A stretch of 41,614 nt of DNA from an uncultured Clostridia bacterium (GCA_947626235.1 CANQRI010000002.1:1-41614); one strand, 5' to 3'; shown: positions 1 through 9,398, counted from the stretch's first letter. Translations and numbers: made by a program. Notes: generated by a model not told the origin, from the sequence alone.

Positions 1-3000
1 CCATCTTGTAATACATACCAATCTCTATTCAATTCTGCATTGAAATTAAAGTTTGATGGTATATAATCTATTATTTTCTTAGCATATCCTGCAATGGCAC
101 CTTCGTTTACTATTGATATTTTGTATTCAACTGCTATTGTTGTTTCTTCTAAATATGCTGCTGTTAAATCTCTTTTTGCAAACTTATTATTGTAATCATA
201 TTTTGCTGTACCTGTTTGATTTTGAACTGTTATGCTTGCTACTGTTTTATCTAGTTTTAAATCGAATTTTTTATCTTCTACTAAACCTGCATCTACGTTG
301 TATGCATTAGCTGTTGTTACTGTTACTCTTTCAGTTAAACCAGCTAACCTTTCTTCTCCGTATAATGTTATTTTACTATCTATAATATCTGAATTTACTA
401 TATCGTCTATTCCTTCTTTTCTATATTCTGTACCACTATAGTTTGCTACATCGTATAAGAATATAACTGAATAATCTCCTTGTGGTAACAATCTAAATTC
501 ATAATTTCCGTTTTCATCAGTAGTTTTAGTTATTGCATTTCCTGCTGCATTTATTACTAAGTTTCCTGTTTTATAACTATATAACATTACTTGTACACCT
601 TTAACCCTAGGTTCATTTTCGTCTTTCTTGCCATTTTCGTCTGTATCTATCCATACTTGACCTTGTATTTTTCTTAACCTTACATTGTTTGGATCGTTTG
701 GATCATATGGATTGTCTGGATCGTATGGAATGTCTGAATTATTTGGGTCATTTGGATCATTTGGATTGCTTGGGTTGTTTGGATTATTTGGATTGTTTGG
801 GTTATTTGGGTTATTTGGGTTATTTGGATTGTTTGGATTATTTGGATTGTTTGGGTTATTTGGATTGTTTGGATCGTTTGGATCACCTGAACCTCCTGAA
901 CCACCCATTGTTCCTGGTACTATTGTATGTTTTAATTTATTAGTATATATTTCTCCTATATTTGTACTATATATTATAAATTGAAGTTCTACTGGTATTG
1001 AAGTTACTCCATTTTCTAGTTCATCTGCCCTTAATGTTAATTCGTATTTAAGTGATGTTCCTACTGGTAAATTTGCTGTAAGTTGAATGTCCTTTGTTTC
1101 TCCTCCTCCTATTTCTGATTCATTATCATCTATTATATATTTTGCAGAAACATATGATAATCCATTTGGAAGTGTTGCTATAACTGAAACATTTTGTAAA
1201 CTTTGTGTTCCTGTATTTTGTATTTCTAATAAATATGTTATATATTCTCCTTCTTCTATTTCACCTTCTGGAATATCTGAAGTTAATGTTGCTTTTAATT
1301 CTGCTTTTTTAATATCTGCTTTATTTACTGTTTCATTACTTATCATACTTCTTAAGTCACCGTTTGCTGTTTCAAATGACATTCTCATTGAATTTCTAAT
1401 TTCACTTAATCCATAATTTGTTTGACTTAAGTCTACTGTTAAATATACTTCTACTTTTTGATTTACATCTAATGTTGGAATTGTGTATGTGATTTCTTTT
1501 GTTTGTTGATTATATTGACCTTGAGTTTTTACCATGTCTAAAACATAATATGCTTCATTAAATATTGTGTTTGCTGGTAATAAGTCTTTTACTACAAGGT
1601 TAGTTATTTTCTCATTTATATTTTGTACTGTAAGTCTATATGTTAATTTACTATTTCTATCTAATGTTTTACTTGCACCTGGCGTTGTTATTAAAGATGT
1701 TTCCAAAAATCCTTTTAATACATTATTTGTAAGCTCATTTTCTGATTGAGCTACTGCATCTAAATTAAATGCTGTTGCATGTGCTGTTGCTTTTAATGTT
1801 ACTGATTGATCTCCTAAATAATGTCCGTTTTCATCTTCTATTGCTGGTATTTTATTAACTCTTACTTCAAATTCAAAACTACTACTATTTCCTGGTTCTA
1901 TATTTCCAAGTAATTCAGATACTTGTGTTTTTGTTTCATCTGGTTCATATGTATCTTCATTTGAATCTTCTACAGCTGCTTTATATTTTATGTATGTTGT
2001 TCCTTCTGGTATATCTGCTCCCGCTACAACGCCTTCTATTTTTGCTTTTCCTATATTAGTTACTTTTACAGTATATTTTATAATTTGTCCTTCATATACG
2101 TCTATGTTATTTCCTACATTTGATTGCATTTCTACTTTTAATTCTGGACCTTCACCAGTTGTAACTTCTGCAAGTGGTGCTACTAATTTTTCTTGTGCAT
2201 TAGATATTAGCGCTATTTCAGAATTTACTACATTATTATAATATACAGCATAGTTTGTATAACCATAGTTGTTACGACTTAATGAACTTGGTATTTCTAC
2301 ATTATATTTTAATGATATTATTGTTCCTATTTCCATTTGGTAGTTATTTAATACTACTAAATATGATTTTGCTTTTGATAAGTCTTGCATTTGTGTAGTC
2401 CATTTATTTGACTCATCTTCTAAATTATTTGTAGCTGATGCATTTTCAGAATAGTATATTGTTACATTGCTACTTTCTATTCCTTCTACTGAAATTTCTG
2501 ATTTTAATGTTGCATCAAATGTTGAACCTAAATCTTCACCTGTTTGTAGGTTTGCATTTCCTTTTGATATTATTCTTCCTAATATATTTACATTATTTAT
2601 TGGTGTTGTTCCATTGTTTATAATTGTATTTTCTACTGTTGCAAGTTTTGTTTGTGCAGAAAGTACATCTAATGCTCCTTTTTTACCTTCTCCACTTATT
2701 AATAATAATTTTTCATTTTGATTATTGTAGTTTGAAATACTATTTGCTGCTACTAACCCAACTGGTGCTACAAATTTTACTGGAGTTTGCGCTACTCCTT
2801 TTCCTTCTTCTACTGCTTCGAATACATTGCTATTTGCATTTTGTACATACATTTTTAATTGTGACTCTATTGTTGGTGTTAATTGCTTTGTTGCAATATT
2901 TACATTTGCTATTATGTTTGCACCTCTTGCTACTAAACCTAAGTCATATTTTGTTTGTTCTCCTGATAATATTACTCTTAATGTTCTTGGTGCTATTACT

Positions 3001-4886
3001 TCATAACTTTCTATTTTTAATTCATCGTTAAATTTTAATTCTACACTATTTACAGTTATATTTTCTACATATTCTGGTAATACAAATTCTATTACTGGGT
3101 TTGTGTATAGTGCATAATTTTCGTTTGATGTATCTAATATTGCTCTTAATTCTATTCCTTCATTTTCTACTACTGTTGATAATACTTCTGTATTTAGTTG
3201 AACTTCGATTTTTGATACTGGTTCTACTAATAAAGTACTTGATGTTATTTCTTGAGATATAATGCTCATTTGCTCTTTTATTGTTTCTACTGCTACATTT
3301 GATTTTATTGCTTTATAGTTTTCTACTTGTGCTAAATTTACATCTGATTTTATTGCTTTATTTATATGTATAGTAATTGTTCCTTCTTTTTGTGGTTTTG
3401 ATGTTTTTATAGTTAATTGGTCTATAGACATATCTGCTAAATCTACTAATATATTTCCATTATCGTCTACTTCTGTTTCTTTTCCTATTATTGATATTGG
3501 ATTTCCATCTACTGTTTCTATTGTTATTGTTCCGTCTTCACCAAGTATGTCTATATAACTTTCTCTATTTATATATAAACTTTTTATGTATGTTGTACTT
3601 TCTGAAAGATATTCTTGATCATCTACAAATATGTATGAATCTGGTTTTACACTTATGTTTAATTCATCTACTAAATCTACATAACTTATATTTATTGATA
3701 CTTGTTGTTTATATTCTGTTTCTTTTCTATTTTCTTCTGAAGATTTTTTGTTTGAATATAGAAAAGCTTTACTTAAACTTTCTGTTCCTGTTACTTCTGC
3801 TAATACTATGTCGTTTAGTTTTTCTTTTAACTCGTTTTCTGCTTCTGGAACTTCTGCCTCTATTGTTTTTTGCTCGTTTCCATATACTTGCATTTCTGCT
3901 TTTGCTGAAGTTGTTACTTTTATACCTTCTTCTGCTAGTTCGTTTAATTCTTCTGAATTAAATACAGCTGTAATAATGTATTCGTCTTGAACTTGTTTTT
4001 TCCATGATACTGTTCCATCTTCTTTTACATTATTTTCTGTTACTATTTCTAGCATTCCAGTTTCTTCATTATATGTATATTCTTCTTCACTTAAAGTTTT
4101 TGACATACCATTTGTTGCAAGTGTATTTGCCATTATTTTTATTTGTGATGGCATGTTTCCATTTATAGTTGGTACTAAAACTTCTACTTTGGTTTGTTTT
4201 AATGGTAATTTATTTTCTTTTATTGATGCTTTGACTACTGTTTGTAATAAAACTCCTTGTTGATTTCCAACTTTATATGGTACATATCTTGTTATTTCTT
4301 GTGAAATTTCGGATTCTGGTTCATCTTCCCAATTTAGTTGTAGTTTTATTGTTTTATTTATTTTCTTTTCGTCACCTTTAGCATCTATGTATATACCAGT
4401 TAATTCTAAAGCATTTTCTTTTGCGAAACTGCTTAAATTTACATTTTCTTTTTGCTCAAAGCTAATTGGTAGTTCTAGAACCTGCTCTGAACCACTTTCT
4501 ATATTGTTTAATTTAATTACATTTTCCTCTACAGACTGGCATATTGGATTTTCTACCCCTAACACGACAAAATTTGCAGATTCATCTGAAGAGCCTTTTA
4601 TTTTAATTTGGCCTTCTTTTAAGTAACCTGCATTTTTTACATTTATTTTTGCATATATTAAATTACTTTCGCTTATTTTTTTACTTGCAGTGTGGGTTAT
4701 GCTTTCACCCTCTTTAAAATATGCATCGAATTCAACATTACTATTGTTGGTTGAAGTGCCTTGCTTTTCTAATGCTGAATTTGTTGCATATACCTTACTT
4801 ACATAAACTCCTATTACTTGCAAATAGCTAAATGCTATTGCTGTGATTAATAGTGTGGCTACCATTTTTTTCAAAGTTTTGTACAT
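1..4886 (-). CDS. Large secreted adhesin-like protein, DUF11/SdrB-type (partial, 3' end off the left edge)
   Basis: The minus frame stays open from an ATG at 4886 to the left edge, giving 1628 codons with no stop in the window. AGGAGG lies 7 nt before the ATG. The N-terminus (MYKTLKKMVATLLITAIAFS, then a short hydrophobic stretch ending VYA) is a signal peptide or signal anchor. The body is a chain of beta-rich segments. Several resemble DUF11/isopeptide-type domains, for example EGQIIKYTVKVTNIGK and NSKLTYRLTVQN. At about residues 1332-1400 there is an Asp/Asn/Pro linker, followed by an SdrD-B/Cna_B-like domain (IQGQVWIDTDENGKKDENEP) from about residue 1403. A further isopeptide-like domain (KFDLKLDKTVASI) is cut by the edge. 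The first ~250 residues resemble the N-terminus of the giant protein at 14464-26085. An extracellular adhesive or structural role is inferred; the ligand and C-terminal anchor cannot be seen. Confidence 0.88.
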   Translation of the reverse strand, partial: MYKTLKKMVATLLITAIAFSYLQVIGVYVSKVYATNSALEKQGTSTNNSNVEFDAYFKEGESITHTASKKISESNLIYAKINVKNAGYLKEGQIKIKGSSDESANFVVLGVENPICQSVEENVIKLNNIESGSEQVLELPISFEQKENVNLSSFAKENALELTGIYIDAKGDEKKINKTIKLQLNWEDEPESEISQEITRYVPYKVGNQQGVLLQTVVKASIKENKLPLKQTKVEVLVPTINGNMPSQIKIMANTLATNGMSKTLSEEEYTYNEETGMLEIVTENNVKEDGTVSWKKQVQDEYIITAVFNSEELNELAEEGIKVTTSAKAEMQVYGNEQKTIEAEVPEAENELKEKLNDIVLAEVTGTESLSKAFLYSNKKSSEENRKETEYKQQVSINISYVDLVDELNISVKPDSYIFVDDQEYLSESTTYIKSLYINRESYIDILGEDGTITIETVDGNPISIIGKETEVDDNGNILVDLADMSIDQLTIKTSKPQKEGTITIHINKAIKSDVNLAQVENYKAIKSNVAVETIKEQMSIISQEITSSTLLVEPVSKIEVQLNTEVLSTVVENEGIELRAILDTSNENYALYTNPVIEFVLPEYVENITVNSVELKFNDELKIESYEVIAPRTLRVILSGEQTKYDLGLVARGANIIANVNIATKQLTPTIESQLKMYVQNANSNVFEAVEEGKGVAQTPVKFVAPVGLVAANSISNYNNQNEKLLLISGEGKKGALDVLSAQTKLATVENTIINNGTTPINNVNILGRIISKGNANLQTGEDLGSTFDATLKSEISVEGIESSNVTIYYSENASATNNLEDESNKWTTQMQDLSKAKSYLVVLNNYQMEIGTIISLKYNVEIPSSLSRNNYGYTNYAVYYNNVVNSEIALISNAQEKLVAPLAEVTTGEGPELKVEMQSNVGNNIDVYEGQIIKYTVKVTNIGKAKIEGVVAGADIPEGTTYIKYKAAVEDSNEDTYEPDETKTQVSELLGNIEPGNSSSFEFEVRVNKIPAIEDENGHYLGDQSVTLKATAHATAFNLDAVAQSENELTNNVLKGFLETSLITTPGASKTLDRNSKLTYRLTVQNINEKITNLVVKDLLPANTIFNEAYYVLDMVKTQGQYNQQTKEITYTIPTLDVNQKVEVYLTVDLSQTNYGLSEIRNSMRMSFETANGDLRSMISNETVNKADIKKAELKATLTSDIPEGEIEEGEYITYLLEIQNTGTQSLQNVSVIATLPNGLSYVSAKYIIDDNESEIGGGETKDIQLTANLPVGTSLKYELTLRADELENGVTSIPVELQFIIYSTNIGEIYTNKLKHTIVPGTMGGSGGSGDPNDPNNPNNPNNPNNPNNPNNPNNPNNPNNPNNPNNPSNPNDPNDPNNSDIPYDPDNPYDPNDPNNVRLRKIQGQVWIDTDENGKKDENEPRVKGVQVMLYSYKTGNLVINAAGNAITKTTDENGNYEFRLLPQGDYSVIFLYDVANYSGTEYRKEGIDDIVNSDIIDSKITLYGEERLAGLTERVTVTTANAYNVDAGLVEDKKFDLKLDKTVASITVQNQTGTAKYDYNNKFAKRDLTAAYLEETTIAVEYKISIVNEGAIAGYAKKIIDYIPSNFNFNAELNRDWYVLQD
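686..890 (-). repeat. Asp/Asn-Pro low-complexity linker repeat
   Basis: About 205 bp of 9-nt units (variants of AATCCAAAT on the coding strand) encode (D/N)PN repeats such as PNNPNNPNNPNN inside the adhesin gene. The tract separates the DUF11-like half from the SdrB-type domain. A stretch like this is a flexible spacer and is prone to slippage in multiples of 9 nt, so copy number should vary without breaking the frame. Open reading frames seen on either strand here are artefacts of the repeat. Confidence 0.85.
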
Positions 4887-5294
4887 ACAAATTCCTCCTA
4901 TTTTTGGATTTTATCCTTATAATATATTATTATACACCCTGCTGTAGGAAATTTCAAGTTTTTTAAACATTTTATGTCAATTTTTTGGTATTTATTTCAA
5001 ACTTTACAAAATATTTTCAAATTATGATTCTTTCCATGGCTTTTTGGTATTTTTTTATTAATTTTTATTTAATATAATATTTATTAATATAATTTTCTCA
5101 TTTTTCTACATTTTTTTCAATACTCTTAAGCTTTACATTTTAGTATTTAAGCGGTTTTCATTTACGGATTGTCCTTTTTATAATATATTATTAAATTTTC
5201 ATTACAATTATTAAATTTTTTTAATTTTTGTAACACTTTTTATTTTTTTTCATAATATATGGTAACTTTTCTATTGAAAGGATTAGTGATTATT
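4887..5294. other. Divergent intergenic region, very AT-rich
   Basis: This ~400-bp stretch lies between the adhesin gene (minus) and the small-gene pair (plus). It holds the adhesin promoter at 4929-4957 and a TCCGTAA motif on the minus strand at about 5162-5172. It also holds a CATAATATA box at 5251-5259 that could be a sporulation-type -10 for the plus genes. I see no convincing gene or RNA in it. Confidence 0.6.
4929..4957 (-). promoter_or_regulatory. sigma-A-type promoter of the adhesin gene
   Basis: On the minus strand there is TTGAAA (4952-4957), a 17-nt spacer and TATAAT (4929-4934). The start point would be near 4922, about 36 nt before the ATG at 4886. A second TTGACA lies further upstream at 4975-4980. 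Confidence 0.7.
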
Positions 5295-5672
5295 TTGAGA
5301 GAAAATTTTAATTATTCTTCTAAAAATAATAATATGAACAATATCGATTTTGATAGTATTTTCAATAGTTTCAAGGAAAATAATCAAGATAATTTTTCAT
5401 GCAATTTTAATGATAATTTTGATTCAAATGAAGAAAATAATTCTAATATTTTTGGAAATATTGACATTGGAACTATGATGAAAATGAAGTCTATTATAGA
5501 TAAAATGAATAACTCAAAAAATGACCCTCGATCTAATTTGTTAAGATCTTTAAAACCTTATTTGAGTTCTAATAAAAGAAATCAAATTGATAAATATATT
5601 CAAATTTTCAATATTAGCAAGGCTTTTGAGGGATTTAATAACTTTGGTGGTGAAAATAATAATGATGTATAA
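5295..5672 (+). CDS. Asn-rich small protein, clostridial spore-associated-like hypothetical
   Basis: This is about 125 residues if read from the TTG at 5295, which follows GAAAGG (5276-5281) at a rather long 13 nt. The frame also allows an ATG at 5259, but that adds a hydrophobic spur (MVTFLLKGLVIIL) and has no ribosome site. An ATG at 5334 is a third option. The N-terminal two thirds are Asn/Asp/Phe-rich and probably disordered. The C-terminal third (DPRSNLLRSLKPYLSSNKRN, then QIDKYIQIFNISKA) has the DPR-NLL-LKP-L-KR pattern that I recall from small clostridial proteins often found with spore genes. The next gene overlaps it by 11 nt, so the two are probably translated together. The biochemical function is unknown; the spore link is inference from the pattern and from the upstream CATAATATA box. 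Confidence 0.68.
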   Translation: MRENFNYSSKNNNMNNIDFDSIFNSFKENNQDNFSCNFNDNFDSNEENNSNIFGNIDIGTMMKMKSIIDKMNNSKNDPRSNLLRSLKPYLSSNKRNQIDKYIQIFNISKAFEGFNNFGGENNNDV

Positions 5673-5871
5673 TTCCCCCCTTTTTAACTTTTTTAATTCT
5701 ATGTTTGGTTTTCATAAAAATAGTGGTTTTCATTATGAAAAACCACCTTTTAATAATATCCGTATATCTTCCGAAGATTTACTTATCCTAGCAATTATAT
5801 TTTTTTTATATAATGAAAATTGCACAGATACATATCTTTATTTTGCATTATTTATGCTACTTTTAAGCTAG
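5662..5871 (+). CDS. Small hydrophobic protein, partner of the preceding gene
   Basis: This 69-residue protein starts at ATG 5662, with GGTGGTG (5646-5652) 9 nt upstream, inside the end of the preceding gene. The N-terminal half is aromatic and Asn-rich (NSPLFNFFNSMFGFHKNSGF). The C-terminal half (ISSEDLLILAIIFFLYNENC, then TDTYLYFALFMLLLS) looks like two short hydrophobic helices separated by an acidic turn. This DLL-LA-FLL-N-E pattern is familiar from tiny clostridial proteins encoded beside DPR-NLL proteins, so the pair is probably a conserved unit, possibly spore- or membrane-associated. It overlaps its neighbour by 11 nt, which suggests translational coupling. No catalytic motif is visible. 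It could be a coat or forespore-membrane component, but that is inference. Confidence 0.65.
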   Translation: MMYNSPLFNFFNSMFGFHKNSGFHYEKPPFNNIRISSEDLLILAIIFFLYNENCTDTYLYFALFMLLLS

Positions 5872-5941
5872 TAAATATTAATTTTTAAAGTGACTAATTT
5901 TACTTTTTATTAGCATAGTTTTCTATGTTCTGCTATATATG

Positions 5942-6565
5942 CTATTCTATAACGATTTCACCTTCATCACCTATATATGCATATGTTTTCGTGCTTTGTA
6001 CTGCCTCTTCTTCTGGATTTTTTTCTATTTCTTTTATAATGTTTGATATTCTTATTTGTGGACAATCTATTTGACTTGCCGCAATTATAGCTTCTCTGTT
6101 TCCCTTTGCTCCTGCATGTGCCAAACCTCTTAATGTACCTAATACTATTATGTTTTCTCCTGCTATTATTTCTGCTCCTCCATTTACATCCCCTATTACT
6201 ACAATGCTTCCTTCATATTCTACTTTTTGCCCTGAACGTATAGAACCTTTTTGAAATTTTGTGTCTGATGATTTTATTTCTCTGCTAAATGCTCTCTTTA
6301 TTCCATGTAATCCTAATGTTTTAGGACTTTCAAAATCTACTTTTACATCTAACATTTTATTTATTACTTTTTGTACTTCTTCCATTTCTGCATTGCTTAA
6401 TACTTTTCCCGCTACTTGTATAGGCGTTTTTTCATCTTGATATAGTTCTTTTAAATCTTCTATTTTCTTTTCTAAACATTCTATTATCTCTTCTTGTGTT
6501 GCACCATCACTTAATTTTATTATTATAGTGTCCTTTTTTAAATTTATTGTTACACAATTTTTCAT
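5942..6565 (-). CDS. minC: Septum site-determining protein MinC
   Basis: This 207-residue protein has the two-domain layout of MinC, the inhibitor that with MinD blocks FtsZ rings away from midcell. The N-terminal domain (about 1-75, VTINLKKDTIIIKLSDGATQ) is the FtsZ-antagonising region. The C-terminal half (about 100-190) is the MinC right-handed beta-helix, seen in GSIVVIGDVNGGAEIIAGEN and VLGTLRGLAHAGAKGN, which binds MinD and dimerises. Length is normal for the family. It is the last gene of the mre cluster and is separated from mrdA by a 130-nt perfect inverted repeat. In many clostridia minD and minE follow, but here the next genes are on the opposite strand, so any MinD partner must be encoded elsewhere. 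A poorly conserved, Glu/Ser/Thr-rich tail ends the protein. Confidence 0.93.
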   Translation of the reverse strand: MKNCVTINLKKDTIIIKLSDGATQEEIIECLEKKIEDLKELYQDEKTPIQVAGKVLSNAEMEEVQKVINKMLDVKVDFESPKTLGLHGIKRAFSREIKSSDTKFQKGSIRSGQKVEYEGSIVVIGDVNGGAEIIAGENIIVLGTLRGLAHAGAKGNREAIIAASQIDCPQIRISNIIKEIEKNPEEEAVQSTKTYAYIGDEGEIVIE

Positions 6566-6584
6566 ATTTTACTTCCTTCTTTCT

Positions 6585-6714
6585 GCTAAACTATTAAACT
6601 ATTAGGGACGGGGTTAAATAGTTTAGTAAATAAATATTCATTTTTCAATTTTTGGATTATATTTTCAATATGCTAAACTATTTAACCCCGTCCCTAATAG
6701 TTTAATAGTTTAGC
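6585..6714. repeat. Long perfect inverted repeat (42-bp arms) between mrdA and minC
   Basis: Arms 6585-6626 and 6673-6714 are perfect reverse complements of 42 nt around a 46-nt AT-rich centre. The core reads TAGGGACGGGGTTAAATAG. The outermost base of the right arm is the G of the mrdA stop codon TAG. The arms share TTAAACTATTAAACTATTAG-type sequence with the inverted repeat at 38961-39044, so this is a dispersed family rather than a private terminator. In RNA it would form a very stable hairpin between the mrdA and minC reading frames and could lower minC expression or block degradation of mrdA message. Confidence 0.93.
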
Positions 6715-8795
6715 TAATCTTTTAGTTCAATCATTGGTATAGCTGTCATGTCTTCTGTGATTTTGTTTGCATTCATTCCAAAGTATTCTGCTATAATATC
6801 TCTTGCTACTTCTGCGGTATAACTTCCGTGTCCGCCGTTTTCTACCATTACTACTACTGCTATTTCAGGGTTGTCGAATGGCGCAAAACCAACAAACCAT
6901 GCATTTGTTTTATTTCCCGCTTCTGCAGAACCTGTTTTTCCTCCAACTTCTATGTTGAAGCCTCTAAATACAGAGGCTGCTGTTCCTCCTGATTCTGTGG
7001 TAACACCTTTCATTCCTTCTTTTACAGCTTGTATTGTTTCTTGTTTAAATGGTAACTGCTCCATTTCGTCTCTTTGTCTGTTTAGCCTTTGGTCTACGAA
7101 ATTTTGTATTTCTTGTTTTGGTACTTCGTTTCCGTTTGCATCTACTATTGATTTTATTATTGTTACATTTAAATTTTTTCCTCCATTGGCTATCATGCTT
7201 GTGTATTTTGCCATTTGTAATGTTGTAAAACTGTTATCTCCTTGACCTATGGCTGCAACTAATGTTAAACCGTCTGTCCATAAATTATGAAATAGTTCTG
7301 ATGTTTCTTTGCTCGCTACATAACCTGCTTCTTCTCCTAATAGTTCTACTCCTGTTTTCTTTCCTAATCCTAAATAGTTTGCATATTTCTTTAAGTTGTC
7401 TATTCCTACTCTTCTTCCTGTTTCATAGAAGAAATAGTTGCATGAACGTACTATTGCTTGTGATACATTTAAGTATCCATGTCCACTTCTGTTCCAGCAA
7501 TGTGGTGTGTAATCTTTGTAATACCTATATGTTCCAACATCATTTATTTTTTCTGTTGGAGTTATTGCTCCTGTTTCTAGGCCTGCTATTGCTGTTACCA
7601 TTTTAAATGTTGAACCTGGAGATGATATTGATTGTATTGCTCTATTGAATAGTGGACTGTGTGCTGCTTCTGAATTGTATTCATCATATTTTGCCTGACT
7701 TATTCCATTTACAAATTGCCCCGGCTCGAAATCTGGATAACTTGCCATTGCTAGTACTTCCCCTGTGTTTACATTTAACACTACTGCTGAACCAGCATTT
7801 GCATCAAACCTTTCTGAAAAGCCATGATTTGCAATTTTGTTTATGTTTGCTTCTAGCGCATTTTCTGTAACTTGCTGAAGATTTGCATCTATTGTTAATA
7901 TAACATCTGAACCTGCTATGGCTTCTTGTGATACATATTCGCTTGTTACCGTTCCATCAACTGCCATGTCTATTTGCTTTATTCCATTTTTTCCTTTTAA
8001 ATATGGCTCAAATATATATTCTATACCTGTTCTTCCTATTATATCGTTTGGATCATATATATCTTCTTTTCCTTTTAGGTCATTTTCTTCTACTCTTCCT
8101 ATATAGCCTAATATGTGTGATGCCAAACTTCCAGATGGATAATTTCTGGTTGGATTTATTGGAATACTTATTCCTGGGAATGAGTCGTTTTGCTCATTTA
8201 ATTGTGCTAATGTGTTTTGACTTATATTTGTTGCTATTTGTACTGGCCTTGTGTTGCTATAACCATTTTTTGCTATTACATATCTTAATGTCATTATTTT
8301 TCGACATTCTTCGACATTTTCATTGTTTATTTGATATTTTTCTTTTAATATGTAGAAACATTCTTCTGCTGTTTTGCCTTGTTCTATATTGTTGTTTGTT
8401 TTCCATGTATTTTGACTTTCTTCACTTATTGTGAATGCAAATGGATTTATGGATATTGGTAAATCATCTTTATATTTGTCCCCATTTGCTTCTAATAACT
8501 GTGCAAATTTTAATAATGTCGAATTTAGGGTTTCCGTGTCGATTTTTGTCTTATACAATTCTACATCGACACCTGATATTGTACCTGCTAATATGTTTCC
8601 TGATTGATCCCTTATATTGCCTCTTTGAGCTTCTAATGTACTTTCTCTAGTAAGCCTTGTGTTTGATGTTTCTCTATATTCTTCACCATGCACTATTTGT
8701 AGGTTAAATAATTGAATTAATAGTATAGCCCCTGCTATATATATAATAGTAGCAACTATATTGTATCTTAATTTTATATTACTATTTTTTTTCAA
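6714..8795 (-). CDS. mrdA: Penicillin-binding protein 2, class B transpeptidase
   Basis: This 693-residue class B PBP of the elongasome cross-links peptidoglycan along the cell cylinder, working with RodA and MreBCD. A short cytoplasmic start is followed by one membrane helix (about 13-31, VATIIYIAGAILLIQLFNLQ). The non-catalytic dimerisation domain begins with the family signature RGNIRDQSGNILA. The transpeptidase domain shows all three active-site motifs in order: STFK (SSPGSTFKMVTAI, near residue 395), SCN (IVRSCNYFFYETG, near 450) and KTG (VGGKTGSAEAGN, near 620). Its place behind mreD marks it as the PBP2 orthologue rather than the sporulation paralogue SpoVD. The stop TAG is completed by the first base of the inverted repeat at 6585-6714. 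The upstream ribosome site GGAGGTG is strong. Confidence 0.95.
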   Translation of the reverse strand: MKKNSNIKLRYNIVATIIYIAGAILLIQLFNLQIVHGEEYRETSNTRLTRESTLEAQRGNIRDQSGNILAGTISGVDVELYKTKIDTETLNSTLLKFAQLLEANGDKYKDDLPISINPFAFTISEESQNTWKTNNNIEQGKTAEECFYILKEKYQINNENVEECRKIMTLRYVIAKNGYSNTRPVQIATNISQNTLAQLNEQNDSFPGISIPINPTRNYPSGSLASHILGYIGRVEENDLKGKEDIYDPNDIIGRTGIEYIFEPYLKGKNGIKQIDMAVDGTVTSEYVSQEAIAGSDVILTIDANLQQVTENALEANINKIANHGFSERFDANAGSAVVLNVNTGEVLAMASYPDFEPGQFVNGISQAKYDEYNSEAAHSPLFNRAIQSISSPGSTFKMVTAIAGLETGAITPTEKINDVGTYRYYKDYTPHCWNRSGHGYLNVSQAIVRSCNYFFYETGRRVGIDNLKKYANYLGLGKKTGVELLGEEAGYVASKETSELFHNLWTDGLTLVAAIGQGDNSFTTLQMAKYTSMIANGGKNLNVTIIKSIVDANGNEVPKQEIQNFVDQRLNRQRDEMEQLPFKQETIQAVKEGMKGVTTESGGTAASVFRGFNIEVGGKTGSAEAGNKTNAWFVGFAPFDNPEIAVVVMVENGGHGSYTAEVARDIIAEYFGMNANKITEDMTAIPMIELKD

Positions 8796-8864
8796 TTATA
8801 CACCTCCTTTGGCCTTATTCGAAAAACTTCTAGCATTAACACATTTGCCTTGCTTGTAAAATTT

Positions 8865-9398
8865 TTAAAAGTACCTTGTTAATACCTTTTGACCTTTGAA
8901 TATATCTTCTAATACATAGCCTGCCCTTTGCATTAAAGGATACACTATTATTGTTAATATTACGTTAAAGGCTACCTCTATTGCTAATATTTTAGCAAAA
9001 TTTAATATTTCTATATTTATTGAAAATTGTGCCACATTAAAAATATATGAACCTATTTCATATATTGCTGTAACACCCGCTACCATTAGCATTACTGTTA
9101 GCCTACTATCCTTTGAGAAATTTTTGTCTAAATAGCCTCCTAAAAAGCCAACTGCACCTAACATAACTGTTGAAGCACCTATGTTTTTTCCAAGTATTAC
9201 ATCTAAAAATATACCTAATATTATTCCATATATAGTTCCTACTCTTTGACCTGCATACAAGCCTATAAATAATGCTAAAACTATAAATAAGTTGGGCTTT
9301 ACTCCAGCTATTGTGAACCAATTAAAAAAATTGGCTTGTAATAAGAATATAATTATAAAAATTATAAAAATTACTACTATTGATAATGCTTTTTTCAA
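8865..9398 (-). CDS. mreD: Rod shape-determining protein MreD
   Basis: This 177-residue integral membrane protein has five or so hydrophobic segments, for example the N-terminal ALSIVVIFIIFIIIFLLQAN and later YAGQRVGTIYGIILGIFLDV. It matches MreD in length, in hydropathy and in the glycine-rich YGIILGIFLDVILG loop. MreD bridges MreC and the elongasome in the membrane. The start is a TTG at 9398 preceded by AAGGA about 10 nt upstream. There is no ATG, GTG or other TTG in frame between it and the upstream stop, so the non-ATG start is required. It lies between mreC and mrdA in the usual order. The weak start may keep MreD levels low relative to its neighbours. Confidence 0.92.
   Translation of the reverse strand: MKKALSIVVIFIIFIIIFLLQANFFNWFTIAGVKPNLFIVLALFIGLYAGQRVGTIYGIILGIFLDVILGKNIGASTVMLGAVGFLGGYLDKNFSKDSRLTVMLMVAGVTAIYEIGSYIFNVAQFSINIEILNFAKILAIEVAFNVILTIIVYPLMQRAGYVLEDIFKGQKVLTRYF

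Noticed and set aside
686-890. CRISPR-like periodicity
   Set aside because: Units are 9 bp and contiguous with no spacers; the tract is in frame with a coding sequence.
685-984. Open frames on both strands over the 9-base repeat (LFGLFG, DCLDYLDCL, IQIIQT patterns)
   Set aside because: They are translations of the adhesin's Asn/Pro repeat in other frames, without ribosome sites.
5880-5941. Terminator between the small gene pair and minC
   Set aside because: Only weak stems (AAAGT/ACTTT, TAGCATA/TATGCTA) without a clear T-run; too weak to call.
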